DNA of 64,000 bases, from contig CAYOCP010000004.1 in assembly GCA_964402505.1 (NCBI GenBank), positions 1 to 64,000 on the forward strand, in the 5' to 3' direction. The DNA is from SLRI01 sp964402505. Its GTDB lineage: Bacteria > Pseudomonadota > Alphaproteobacteria > Geminicoccales > Geminicoccaceae. Position numbers and translations under genes: made by a program. Shown piece by piece: positions 24,972-33,699 of the stretch (its first letter is position 1; every line of letters begins with the position of its first letter). Under the pieces are notes generated by a model. That model was not told where the DNA came from. It saw nothing but the letters and a program-made list of their open reading frames with translations, and ran no database searches.

Positions 24972-26582
24972 ATGCGGACGTCACGCAGGATTTTCGTTCA
25001 GGGCGGCATGGCGACGGCGGCGGCCGGGACCAGCCTCGTCGGGCTGCCCTGGCGGCGGGCCCGGGCGCAAGGATCGGGCGGCACGCTCAAGGCGGTCATG
25101 CAGGGCGATCTTCGGGCCTTCGACCCGATCTGGACCACCGCCAACATCACCGCCTATCACGGTGCGATGATCTACGACACGCTCTTCGCGCTGGATGGCC
25201 AGATGAGGCCGCAGCCGCAGATGGTCGGGAAGTGGATGGTCTCGGACGACAAGCTCACTTACGACTTCGAGCTGCGCGACGGGCTCGGCTTCACCGACGG
25301 CTCGCCGGTCACCGCGCGCGACGTCGTCGCCTCCATCCGCCGCTGGGCGGCGCGCGACGGTGCGGGGCAGCACATGATGCTGCGCGTCAAGGACATCGTC
25401 GCCAAGGACGACAAGCGCTTCGCCATCGAGCTGAACGAGCCCTACGGCCTCGTGATCGACATCATGGCCAAGACCTCGACGCCGCTCCTCTACATCATGC
25501 GCGAGAAGGAGGCCATGACCGACCCGATGGAGCAGGTGACCGAGTACATCGGCTCCGGCCCCTTCATCTTCAATCGCGACGAGACCCGCCAGGGCGCGCA
25601 ATACGTCTACGACAAGAACACCGGCTACGTGCCGCGCGACGAGCCGGCCTCCGGCATGGCCGGCGGCAAGGTCGTCAAGATGGATCGCGTGATCTACGAG
25701 AACATCGAGGATTCGCAGACCGCGATGGCCGCCCTGCAGGCGGGCGAGATCGACTTCATGGAGCTGCCGCCGATCGACCTCCTGGGCGTGCTCGAGGCCG
25801 ATCCGGACATCACCGTCGACGTCCTGAACGAGACCGGCAATTTCGGCTGGATGCGGCTCAACTTCCTCTATCCGCCCTTCGACAACGTCAAGGCGCGCAA
25901 GGCGATGCTCTACCTGATCGACCAGGAAGAGTTCATGAAGGCGACCTTCGGCGACCCGCGCTACTACCGCAAATGCGCCTCGGATTTCGCCTGCGGCACG
26001 CCGATGGAGAACGACGCCAACACCGACTGGTTCAAGGCCGCTCCCGACTTGGCGAGGGCGAAGCAGCTCTTCGAGGAAGCGGGCTATGACGGCCGGCCCG
26101 TCATCGTGCTGCACGCCACCAATATCGACTTCATGAACAACTCGGCGCAGCTCGTGGCGCAGCGGCTGCGGGACATCGGCGTCAATGCCGAGCTCGCCAC
26201 CTCCGACTGGGGCGGGGTGGTCACCCGCCGGGCCGTGCAGGACCCGCCGGAGGAGGGCGGCTGGAACATCTTCATCACCTGGGCGGGTGCGGCCTCCGCC
26301 GGCAACCCGATCGCGCTCGCCGGTCACGCGGCCAACGGCACCAAGGGCTGGTTCGGCTGGCCGGAGGATGCGACCAACGAGCGGCTGCGTGACGAATGGG
26401 CGGCCGCGGACGGGCTCGAGGCGCAGAAGGAGATCGCCCGCCAGTTCCAGGAGAACGCCTGGAACTTCGTGCCGCATGTCTGGCTCGGCCAATGGGTCTC
26501 GCCGGTGGCCTATCGCTCCAACCTCCAGGGCTTTCTCAAGATTCCGGAGATCATCCCGTTCTGGAACGTCGAGCGGGTCTGA
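24972..26582 (+). CDS. Dipeptide/oligopeptide-type ABC substrate-binding protein
   Basis: A 536-residue family-5 periplasmic binding protein. The N-terminus has a twin-arginine signal (SRRIFVQG, then MATAAAG and cleavage near ARA-Q). Family segments include YDTLFALDG, SDDKLTYDFELRDGLGF and TDGSPVTARDVV. The ATG at 24972 is preceded by GGGAG. It is the first gene of a complete five-gene Dpp/Opp-like importer and is followed by a strong hairpin before the first permease gene. Substrates of the group include peptides, nickel and sugar oligomers; the neighbours favour a peptide or amide. Confidence 0.92.
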   Translation: MRTSRRIFVQGGMATAAAGTSLVGLPWRRARAQGSGGTLKAVMQGDLRAFDPIWTTANITAYHGAMIYDTLFALDGQMRPQPQMVGKWMVSDDKLTYDFELRDGLGFTDGSPVTARDVVASIRRWAARDGAGQHMMLRVKDIVAKDDKRFAIELNEPYGLVIDIMAKTSTPLLYIMREKEAMTDPMEQVTEYIGSGPFIFNRDETRQGAQYVYDKNTGYVPRDEPASGMAGGKVVKMDRVIYENIEDSQTAMAALQAGEIDFMELPPIDLLGVLEADPDITVDVLNETGNFGWMRLNFLYPPFDNVKARKAMLYLIDQEEFMKATFGDPRYYRKCASDFACGTPMENDANTDWFKAAPDLARAKQLFEEAGYDGRPVIVLHATNIDFMNNSAQLVAQRLRDIGVNAELATSDWGGVVTRRAVQDPPEEGGWNIFITWAGAASAGNPIALAGHAANGTKGWFGWPEDATNERLRDEWAAADGLEAQKEIARQFQENAWNFVPHVWLGQWVSPVAYRSNLQGFLKIPEIIPFWNVERV

Positions 26583-26614
26583 ACCTGCACGTCCTCGACC
26601 GCACGAACATGGGA

Positions 26615-26640
26615 GGGTGGTGCCGCAGGCGGCACCACCC
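26615..26640 (+). other. Hairpin between binding-protein and permease genes
   Basis: Perfect 11-bp arms GGGTGGTGCCG and complement around a CAGG loop, in the 68-bp gap after the binding-protein stop. No T-run follows. It could stabilise the upstream mRNA or partly terminate transcription, raising binding-protein output over the membrane subunits. Confidence 0.65.
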
Positions 26641-26650
26641 CTGGTGAGCG

Positions 26651-27592
26651 ATGCTCGGCTACATCATCCGCCGGCTCGGCTCGACGGTGCTCGTCATGGT
26701 CATCGTCGGTGTGTTCGTCTTTCTTCTTCTGCATCTCTCGCCGGGCGATCCCGCGGCGATCGTCGCCGGCGACAACGCGACGCCCGACCAGATCGCCCAG
26801 ATCCGGGACCGGCTGGGGCTCGACGATCCGCTGCCGGTGCAGTTCGTGCGCTGGTCCGGCGGCGTCTTGAAAGGCGATCTCGGCATCTCGATCTTCTCGA
26901 ACGAACCGGTCGCCAAGCTGATCGGCGAGCGGCTCGAGCCCACGATCTCCCTCTCGCTCACCACCATCCTCTTCGCCGTGGCCATCGCCGTCTCGTTCGG
27001 CGTGCTCGCGGCATGGCGGGCCGGCACGCTGATCGACCGGGCGCTCATGGGCTTCTCCGTGCTCGGCTTCTCCGTGCCGGTCTTCGTCGTCGGCTACGTC
27101 CTGATCTACTTCTTCTCGATCAATCTACGCTGGCTGCCGGTGCAGGGCTATGCGCCCATCGCCGACGGCGTCGGCCCCTGGCTGGAGCGGCTGGTCCTGC
27201 CGACCATAGCGCTCGGGCTCGCCTATGTGGCGCTGATCGCCCGGATCACACGGACCTCCATGCTCGAGGTGCTGTCGGAGGACTACATCCGGACCGCCCG
27301 GGCCAAGGGGGTCGCCACGCGGCCGATGCTGCTCAAGCACGCGCTCAAGAACGCCGGGGTGCCGATCGTCACCGTGATCGGCATCGGCATCGCCCTCCTG
27401 ATCGGCGGCGTGGTCATCACCGAGACGGTCTTCAACATCCCCGGTGTCGGCCGACTGGTGGTCGATGCCATCGCCAAGCGCGACTACCCCATCATTCAGG
27501 GCGTCATCCTGCTCTTCTCGGGCGTCTACGTCCTGGTCAACCTCCTGGTCGATCTCTCCTACAGCTTCCTCGATCCGAGGATCCGCTATTGA
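26651..27592 (+). CDS. Dipeptide-type ABC transporter permease (DppB-like)
   Basis: A 313-residue permease with about six membrane segments. It has the DppB-type N-terminus MLGYIIRRLGSTVLVM, the extracytoplasmic region with DNATPDQIAQIRDRLGLD, and the EAA loop (DYIRTARAKGVATRPMLLKHALKN). It starts 11 bp after the hairpin and overlaps the next gene by 4 bp. Confidence 0.93.
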   Translation: MLGYIIRRLGSTVLVMVIVGVFVFLLLHLSPGDPAAIVAGDNATPDQIAQIRDRLGLDDPLPVQFVRWSGGVLKGDLGISIFSNEPVAKLIGERLEPTISLSLTTILFAVAIAVSFGVLAAWRAGTLIDRALMGFSVLGFSVPVFVVGYVLIYFFSINLRWLPVQGYAPIADGVGPWLERLVLPTIALGLAYVALIARITRTSMLEVLSEDYIRTARAKGVATRPMLLKHALKNAGVPIVTVIGIGIALLIGGVVITETVFNIPGVGRLVVDAIAKRDYPIIQGVILLFSGVYVLVNLLVDLSYSFLDPRIRY

Positions 27593-28464
27593 GCGCCGCG
27601 CCGACCGTGATCACCGCTCCGTCGGGCCGGGCACGCCCCTCCTTCGCCCGCTTCCTCAGGCGCAATCCGACCATGGTGCTGGGCGGGATGATCCTGATCG
27701 TCCTCCTGATCCTGGCGCTGGCGGCACCGCTCTTCGCCGGCGATCCCTTGAGCATGACGCCGGCGGAGCGGCTGAAGTCGCCCTCGGCCGCGTTCTGGTT
27801 CGGCACCGATCACCTCGGCCGCGACGTCTTCGCCCGCACCGTCTACGGGGCGCGCATCTCGCTTCTCGTCGGGCTCTCGGTCGCCCTTTTCTCGATCGTC
27901 GTCGGTCTCGCGATCGGCCTCGTCGGCGGCTATTTTCGCAAGCTGGACGCGGTCGTCATGCGGCTGATGGACGGGCTCATGGCGATCCCGGCGATCCTGC
28001 TCGCCATCGCCCTCGTGGCGCTCACCAAGGCCAGTGTTTTCATCGTCATCGTCGCCATCACCATTCCCGAAGTGCCGCGCGTCGTGCGCCTCGTGCGGGC
28101 CGTGGTGCTGAGCGTGCGCGAGGCGCCCTATGTGGAGGCGGCGGTGGCCAGCGGCACCCGCACGTTCCGCATCATCCGCCGCCATATCCTGCCGAACACG
28201 GTGGCACCCCTGATCGTGCAGTCGACCTATATCTGCGCCTCGGCCATCCTCGTCGAGGCGGCGCTCTCCTTCCTCGGCGCCGGCACGCCGCCCGACGTGC
28301 CGACCTGGGGCAACATGATCGCCCAGAGCCGGCTCTATCTGAGCGTCGCCCCCTGGACCATCTTCTGTCCCGGCATCGCGCTCGCCATCGTCGTGCTCGC
28401 CGTCAACCTGCTCGGCGACGGGCTCCGCGACCGCCTCGACCCGCGCCTGGCGCGGCGGATGTGA
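27589..28464 (+). CDS. Dipeptide-type ABC transporter permease (DppC-like)
   Basis: A 291-residue permease. It has the DppC hallmarks FLRRNPTMVLGG, FWFGTDHLGRDVFARTVYGAR and the EAA loop (PYVEAAVASGTRTFRIIRRHILPN). There is no ATG at the expected place. The likely start is TTG 27589, overlapping the DppB-like stop (TTGA); GTG 27607 is the alternative. Rare start plus overlap suggests coupled translation. Confidence 0.9.
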   Translation: MSAAPTVITAPSGRARPSFARFLRRNPTMVLGGMILIVLLILALAAPLFAGDPLSMTPAERLKSPSAAFWFGTDHLGRDVFARTVYGARISLLVGLSVALFSIVVGLAIGLVGGYFRKLDAVVMRLMDGLMAIPAILLAIALVALTKASVFIVIVAITIPEVPRVVRLVRAVVLSVREAPYVEAAVASGTRTFRIIRRHILPNTVAPLIVQSTYICASAILVEAALSFLGAGTPPDVPTWGNMIAQSRLYLSVAPWTIFCPGIALAIVVLAVNLLGDGLRDRLDPRLARRM

Positions 28465-28465
28465 G

Positions 28466-29476
28466 ATGGACGAGGTGACCCGGCCCCTGCTCCGCGTCCG
28501 CGATCTCGAGACGCATTTCTTCACCGCCGACGGCGTCACCCGGGCGGTGGGCGGCGTCTCGTTCGACGTCATGCCCGGCGAGACGGTGGGCATCGTCGGC
28601 GAATCCGGCTGCGGCAAGAGCGTCACCGCCCTCTCGATCATGCGGCTCCTGCCCGACCGGCTCGCCCGCACGGTGGGCGGCAGCGTCGCGTTCGAGGGCA
28701 CCGACCTGCTGGGGCTCGACGAGGCGCGGATGCGCGCCATCCGCGGCAATCGCATAGCGATGATCTTCCAGGAGCCGATGACCAGCCTCAACCCCGTTCT
28801 GACCATCGGCGACCAGATCGCCGAGGCGGTGCGCATTCATCAGAACGCCGGCCCGGGCGAGGCCAGGAAGCGGGCCGTCGAGATGCTGCGGCTGGTGCGC
28901 ATCCCCGACGCCGAAGGACGGCTCGGCGACTACCCGCACCAGTTCTCGGGCGGCATGCGCCAGCGGGTGATGATCGCCATGGCGCTCGCCTGCAACCCCA
29001 GGCTGCTGATCGCCGACGAGCCGACCACGGCGCTCGACGTCACCATCCAGGCCCAGATCCTGAACCTGATGATCGAGCTCAAGTCGCGCACCGGGGCGGC
29101 GGTGATCCTGATCACCCACGATCTCGGCGTGGTGGCCGAGACCTGCCAGCGGGTGATCGTCATGTATGCCGGGCGCAAGATCGAGGAGGCCGGCGTGATC
29201 GAGCTCTTCGATCGTCCGGCGCATCCCTACACCCGTGGCCTCATGACCTCGATCCCGAGCTTCGCCGGCCGTGGCCGCCAGCGCCGCCTGACGGAGATCC
29301 CGGGCATCGTGCCGTCCCTGCGGGAGCCGATCCAAGGCTGCGCCTTCGCCCCGCGCTGCCCTTTCGCCGTCGAGCGCTGCCGAAGCGAGGCGCCGGAGCT
29401 CCGCCCGGTCGGCGAGCGCCACATCACCGCCTGCCACGAGGCGGAGCGCGTGCTGGCGACGGAGCTCGCGGCATGA
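28466..29476 (+). CDS. Dipeptide-type ABC transporter ATPase (DppD-like)
   Basis: A 336-residue ATPase. Walker A is GESGCGKS, Q-loop IFQEPMTSLNPVLT, signature FSGGMRQRVMIAMAL, Walker B LLIADEPTTALDV and switch His THDLGVV. The C-terminal oligopeptide-transporter extension has the cysteine motif CAFAPRCPFAVERC, which in relatives binds an iron-sulfur cluster. It starts one base after the DppC-like stop and overlaps the next ATPase gene by 4 bp. Confidence 0.93.
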   Translation: MDEVTRPLLRVRDLETHFFTADGVTRAVGGVSFDVMPGETVGIVGESGCGKSVTALSIMRLLPDRLARTVGGSVAFEGTDLLGLDEARMRAIRGNRIAMIFQEPMTSLNPVLTIGDQIAEAVRIHQNAGPGEARKRAVEMLRLVRIPDAEGRLGDYPHQFSGGMRQRVMIAMALACNPRLLIADEPTTALDVTIQAQILNLMIELKSRTGAAVILITHDLGVVAETCQRVIVMYAGRKIEEAGVIELFDRPAHPYTRGLMTSIPSFAGRGRQRRLTEIPGIVPSLREPIQGCAFAPRCPFAVERCRSEAPELRPVGERHITACHEAERVLATELAA

Positions 29477-30447
29477 CCGCGGCGCCGGCCGCCCTCGAGG
29501 TCGAGGATCTCAAGAAGCACTTCCCGGTGCGGAAGGGGCTGCTCAAGCGCACGGTGGCATCGGTCAAGGCGGTGGACGGCGTGAGCTTCGCGATTGCGCC
29601 CGGCGAGACGCTCTGCCTCGTCGGCGAATCGGGCTGCGGCAAGTCGACCGTGGCCAAGGTGGCGCTCAGGCTGATCGAGCCCACGGCCGGCTCGATCAGA
29701 ATCGACGGTCACGAGGTGAGCGGGCTCGACGCCGAGGCCATGCGGCCCTTCCGCAAGCGTATCCAGATCGTCTTCCAGGACCCTTACGCCTCGCTCAACC
29801 CGCGCATGACCGCGGGGCGCATCGTCAGCGAGCCGCTCGAGAACTACGGCGATTTTCCGCGCGCGGAGCGCGAGGGGCGGACGGCGCTGCTCTTCGAGAA
29901 GGTGGGTCTGAGGCCCGATTCGATGAACCGTTTCCCCTTCGAGTTCTCGGGCGGCCAGCGCCAGCGGCTCGGCATCGCCCGTGCCCTCGCGCTCGAGCCT
30001 CGGGTGATCGTCGCCGACGAGCCGGTCTCCGCCCTCGACGTCTCGGTCCAGGCGCAGGTGCTCAATCTGCTCATGGACCTCCAGGAGGAATTCGGCCTCG
30101 CCTACCTCTTCGTCAGCCACGATCTCGGCGTGGTCGAGCATATCGGCCACCGCATCGCCGTCATGTATCTCGGCAAGATCGTCGAGCTGGCGACGCGCGA
30201 GGCGCTCTTCGCCAACCCGCTGCACCCCTACAGCCGTGCCCTGATCTCGGCGGCACCCGTGCCCGACCCGCGCCTGCGCCGCGACCGCATCCTGCTCGAG
30301 GGCGATGTGCCGTCGCCGGTGAACCCGCCCAAGGGCTGCGCCTTCCACACCCGCTGCCCCTTCGCCATTCCCCGCTGCCGCATCGAGACACCCCCCCTCG
30401 AGCCCAAGCCCGACGGCCGGCTGGTGGCCTGCCACTTGGTGGAATAG
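29473..30447 (+). CDS. Dipeptide-type ABC transporter ATPase (DppF-like)
   Basis: A 324-residue ATPase. Walker A GESGCGKST, Q-loop VFQDPYASLNPRMT, signature FSGGQRQRLGIARAL, Walker B IVADEPVSALDV, and C-terminal CAFHTRCPFAIPRC. The N-terminal KKHFPVRKGLLKRTVASVKA is typical of DppF. It is the last gene of the importer, ATGA-coupled to DppD. It converges on the RidA gene with a 10-bp gap and no visible terminator. Confidence 0.93.
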   Translation: MTAAPAALEVEDLKKHFPVRKGLLKRTVASVKAVDGVSFAIAPGETLCLVGESGCGKSTVAKVALRLIEPTAGSIRIDGHEVSGLDAEAMRPFRKRIQIVFQDPYASLNPRMTAGRIVSEPLENYGDFPRAEREGRTALLFEKVGLRPDSMNRFPFEFSGGQRQRLGIARALALEPRVIVADEPVSALDVSVQAQVLNLLMDLQEEFGLAYLFVSHDLGVVEHIGHRIAVMYLGKIVELATREALFANPLHPYSRALISAAPVPDPRLRRDRILLEGDVPSPVNPPKGCAFHTRCPFAIPRCRIETPPLEPKPDGRLVACHLVE

Positions 30448-30457
30448 GGGCGGCCGC

Positions 30458-30925
30458 CTATTCGTGCACCCTGATCACCGCCTCGATCTCGACGGTCATG
30501 CCGTTGGGCAGCGAGCCCATGCCGATGGCGGAGCGGGCGTGGCGGCCGCGCTCGCCCAAGACGGCGACGAGGAGATCGGAGCAGCCGTTGACGACCTTGG
30601 GCTGGTCCTTGAAGTCGGGTGTGGCGTTGACCATCCCGAAGATCTTCAGAACCTCGACCTTCTCGAGGCTGCCGGCGGCCTGCTTGGCCACGGCGAGGAG
30701 GTAGAGGCCGGTCAGCTCGGCGTGCTTTCTCGCCTCCTCGACGCTCACGTCCTCGCCCACCTTGCCCGTGGCGTAGCTGCCGTCCGGCCCTTTCGGGCCC
30801 TGGCCCGAGAGGTAGACGGTCGTGCCGTCGCGCTTGAAGGGCACGTAGGTGAAGACCGGGGTCGGCACGGCTGGCAGGGTCAGGCCGAGCTCGGCGAGGC
30901 GCTGGTCGGGGGTCTTATCGCTCAT
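30458..30925 (-). CDS. RidA-family protein
   Basis: A 155-residue YjgF/YER057c/UK114-family protein. It has the N-terminal VFTYVPFKRDGTTVYLSGQGP and the C-terminal RSAIGMGSLPNGMTVEIEAVI, with the Arg that binds the imine carboxylate. RidA proteins hydrolyse reactive enamine/imine intermediates from PLP enzymes. It is the last gene of the nine-gene operon, overlapping the dihydroorotase-like gene by 4 bp, which points to cleanup of a nitrogenous catabolic intermediate. Confidence 0.9.
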   Translation of the reverse strand: MSDKTPDQRLAELGLTLPAVPTPVFTYVPFKRDGTTVYLSGQGPKGPDGSYATGKVGEDVSVEEARKHAELTGLYLLAVAKQAAGSLEKVEVLKIFGMVNATPDFKDQPKVVNGCSDLLVAVLGERGRHARSAIGMGSLPNGMTVEIEAVIRVHE

Positions 30926-32106
30926 TCGGCGGCTTTCGTGCTGCTGTGGCTCGTGGGGGACTTGAAGGCGTCGGGCTCGGTCGGATGGAAGAGCTGGCCG
31001 CCGACGATCACACCCCGGGCGACGATGCGCCGGTCGCCGGTCATGATCTCGCCGGTGACATCCTCGTAGTCGAAGCTGCCTTCCCGGACCTCGAGCAGGG
31101 TCGCGTCGCCGACGCTGCCCTGGGCGAGGCTGCCGAGCTCCGGCCGCTGCAGCGCCCTGGCGGCGTTGACCGTCGAGGCGGCGATCACCTCCTGGAGCGG
31201 CACGCCGAGACAGAGGAACTTCGAGAGCGTGGTCACCTGGTCGTAGGCGGGGCCGTTGATGCAGAGGCTGTGCACGTCGGAGGAGATGACGTCCGGCCGG
31301 AAGCCGCCCTCGAGCATGGCGCGGGCGGTCTTGTACGCGAACGAGCCCATGCCGTGGCCGATATCGAAGATCACCCCCTTCTCGCGCGCCCGCCAGACCT
31401 CGTCCTTGACCCGGCCCTTGCCGTCGACGGGGCTGTTGGGGAAGGGACGGAAGGCGTGGGTCAGGACGTCGCCGGGGCGGAGCCGTGCGAGGACCTCCTC
31501 GTAGGTCGGCGGCGGGTGGTCGATATGCGCCATGAGCGGCATGCCGACGGCATCGGCGACCTGTAGCGCCATGTCGAGCGGGGCGGTGCCCGAGGTGCCG
31601 GAGGCGTGGCGGCCGACCCGGACCTTGATGCCGACGACGACATCGCGATTGGCCGCCGCCACGGCGGCCGCCTCGGCGGGGGCCATCATCCGCATCTCCT
31701 CGCTCTCTCCCACCATCACGGTCCTGGAGAAGGCGTAGATGCCGGCGAAGGAGACGTGCAGATAGGCCAGGATGCGGGTGCGGCAGGGCTCGATCACGTG
31801 CTTTCGGAAGCCCGGAAAGTTGCCGGGCCCGGCGCTGCCCGTGTCGACCGCCGTCGTGACGCCGCTCGTGCGGCAGAACTCCTCGGCGTCGATGCCGAGC
31901 GAGGTGCCGCCCCAGTAGACGTGGGTGTGAAGGTCGATGAGGCCGGGCGTGACGTAAAGCCCGTCCACGTGGCGGACATTGCGGCCGTCGATCGCGTCGC
32001 CGACCTCGGCGACCTTGCCGTTATCGAAGGCGACGTCCGTGATCCGGTCGATCCCTTCGGCCGGATCGATCACATGCCCGCCCTTGAGCACCAGATCGTA
32101 AGCCAT
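30922..32106 (-). CDS. Dihydroorotase-like amidohydrolase/deacetylase
   Basis: A 394-residue TIM-barrel metal hydrolase. The metal site is seen as HTHVYWGG, the likely carbamylated Lys in GIKVRVGRHASG, His in AHIDHPPPTYEE and Asp in SSDVHSL. The N-terminal DLVLKGGHVIDPAEGID is typical. Relatives act as N-acyl-amino acid deacetylases or cyclic amide hydrolases. It is coupled to RidA by overlap and follows the aldehyde dehydrogenase by 72 bp. The real substrate is unknown. Confidence 0.88.
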   Translation of the reverse strand: MAYDLVLKGGHVIDPAEGIDRITDVAFDNGKVAEVGDAIDGRNVRHVDGLYVTPGLIDLHTHVYWGGTSLGIDAEEFCRTSGVTTAVDTGSAGPGNFPGFRKHVIEPCRTRILAYLHVSFAGIYAFSRTVMVGESEEMRMMAPAEAAAVAAANRDVVVGIKVRVGRHASGTSGTAPLDMALQVADAVGMPLMAHIDHPPPTYEEVLARLRPGDVLTHAFRPFPNSPVDGKGRVKDEVWRAREKGVIFDIGHGMGSFAYKTARAMLEGGFRPDVISSDVHSLCINGPAYDQVTTLSKFLCLGVPLQEVIAASTVNAARALQRPELGSLAQGSVGDATLLEVREGSFDYEDVTGEIMTGDRRIVARGVIVGGQLFHPTEPDAFKSPTSHSSTKAAE

Positions 32107-32178
32107 CCGCGTCCCCCCTCCTTCGCCTTTCGGCTGCCCTTTTGCCGAGAAGCCGGCTCAGGGTCCAGTGTCCAACGA

Positions 32179-33699
32179 TCAGTCGCCGCCGTAACCGAAC
32201 CCGGCAGCAGGCTCGGCGGCCGTCTCGACCCACACGCTCTTGGTCTGCGTGTAGGCGAGCAGCGCGTCGCGGCCGCTGGAGCGGCCGTAGCCGCTGGCGG
32301 CGAAGCCGCCGAAGGGCGACATCACGCTGATCGTCTTGTAGCCGTTGATCCAGAACGTGCCCGCACGAACGGCGGCGGCAACCCGGTGCGCGCGGCCGAC
32401 ATCCCTTGTCCAGACGGCACCGGCAAGGCCGAAGCGGGTGGCGTTGGCGATCGAGATGGCCTCCTCCTCCGTCGCGAACGGCAGGACGGCGAGCACCGGG
32501 CCGAACACCTCCTCCTGGGCGATCGCCATGTCGGAGCGGACCTCGTCGAGCAGGGTCGGCGCATAGTAGCAGCCCCGCTCCCCGAGATGCGCCGGCCGGC
32601 CGCCGCCGGCGCGCACGCGCGCGCCCGATTGCCGGGCCGTTTCGACCATGCCGCCGACGGTTCGCCATTGCCGCTCCGAGAGGATCGGTCCGATCTGCGT
32701 CGTCTTCTCCTCGGGTGCGCCGACCACGAGGCGGCCGGCCGCCACCGCGAGCCGGTCCAAAAGCGCGTCCCGGATGCGGCGATCCACGACCAGCCTCGAG
32801 CCCGCGACGCAGCTTTGCCCGGCGCCGCTCCAGATGGCGGCCTGGGCACCCAGGGAGGCGCGCTCCAGATCCGCGTCCGCGAAGACGATGTTCGCGGACT
32901 TGCCGCCGAGCTCGAGGATCGTCGGCACGGTGTTCCGGGCGGCCGCGGCGGCGATCAGGCTCCCCGTCCGGGGCGAGCCGACGAAGACCACGAGCCGCGT
33001 CAGCGCGTGGGTCACCGCGGCCTCGCCCGTCGTCTGGCCGAGACCCGTCAGGATGTTGACGAGCCCCTTGGGCAGGCCCGCCTCCTCGGCGAGGCGGGCG
33101 AGGGCCAAGGTGCTCGCCGGCGTCAGCTCCGAGGGCTTGAGCACGACCGCGTTGCCGGCGGCGATCGCCGGGGCGATCTGCCAGCCGGCGGTGAAGATGG
33201 GTGCATTCCAGGGCGTGATCTGCACGACCACGCCCAGCGGCTCCGGACGGGTGTAGTTCAGATGCGTCGTGGGCACGGGGATGACCTCGCCGTGCAGCTT
33301 GTCGCACCAGCCGGCATAGTACTCGAACATCTCCGCGACCTTCAGCACCTCGACGGTCGTGTCGCGGATCGGCTTGCCGGTGGTCAGCGTCTCGAGCAAG
33401 GCGAGATCGTCGACCCGCTCGCGGATCTTTCGCCCCACCTGCCACACGAGGCGGCCGCGGGCCGAGGCGGTGAGCGCCTGCCACTTCCCGAAGCCATCGG
33501 CCGCCGCCCGCATGGCCTCGTCGACCACGGCGGCGCCGGCATCCGGGTAGGCGGTCCAGCTCTCGCCATCGGCGGGATCGACGAGCGGTATCGTCTCGCC
33601 GCGTCCGGCCACGAGCTCGCCGCCGATGTGGCTGCCGAGCTCGCCGTCGAGGCCGAAGGCTCCAAGCGAGGCCCGTCGCCGTGCGCTGCGCTCACTCAT
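32179..33699 (-). CDS. NAD(P)-dependent aldehyde dehydrogenase
   Basis: A 506-residue ALDH. Catalytic Glu in LELGGKSANIVF, nucleophile Cys in GAGQSCVAGSRL, cofactor-binding TPWNAPIFT and KPSELTPAS. The ATG at 33699 has GGAGG at 9 nt. It overlaps the end of the preceding dehydrogenase gene by 8 bp. In the operon it probably oxidises a semialdehyde to a carboxylate. The family is too broad to name a substrate. Confidence 0.93.
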   Translation of the reverse strand: MSERSARRRASLGAFGLDGELGSHIGGELVAGRGETIPLVDPADGESWTAYPDAGAAVVDEAMRAAADGFGKWQALTASARGRLVWQVGRKIRERVDDLALLETLTTGKPIRDTTVEVLKVAEMFEYYAGWCDKLHGEVIPVPTTHLNYTRPEPLGVVVQITPWNAPIFTAGWQIAPAIAAGNAVVLKPSELTPASTLALARLAEEAGLPKGLVNILTGLGQTTGEAAVTHALTRLVVFVGSPRTGSLIAAAAARNTVPTILELGGKSANIVFADADLERASLGAQAAIWSGAGQSCVAGSRLVVDRRIRDALLDRLAVAAGRLVVGAPEEKTTQIGPILSERQWRTVGGMVETARQSGARVRAGGGRPAHLGERGCYYAPTLLDEVRSDMAIAQEEVFGPVLAVLPFATEEEAISIANATRFGLAGAVWTRDVGRAHRVAAAVRAGTFWINGYKTISVMSPFGGFAASGYGRSSGRDALLAYTQTKSVWVETAAEPAAGFGYGGD

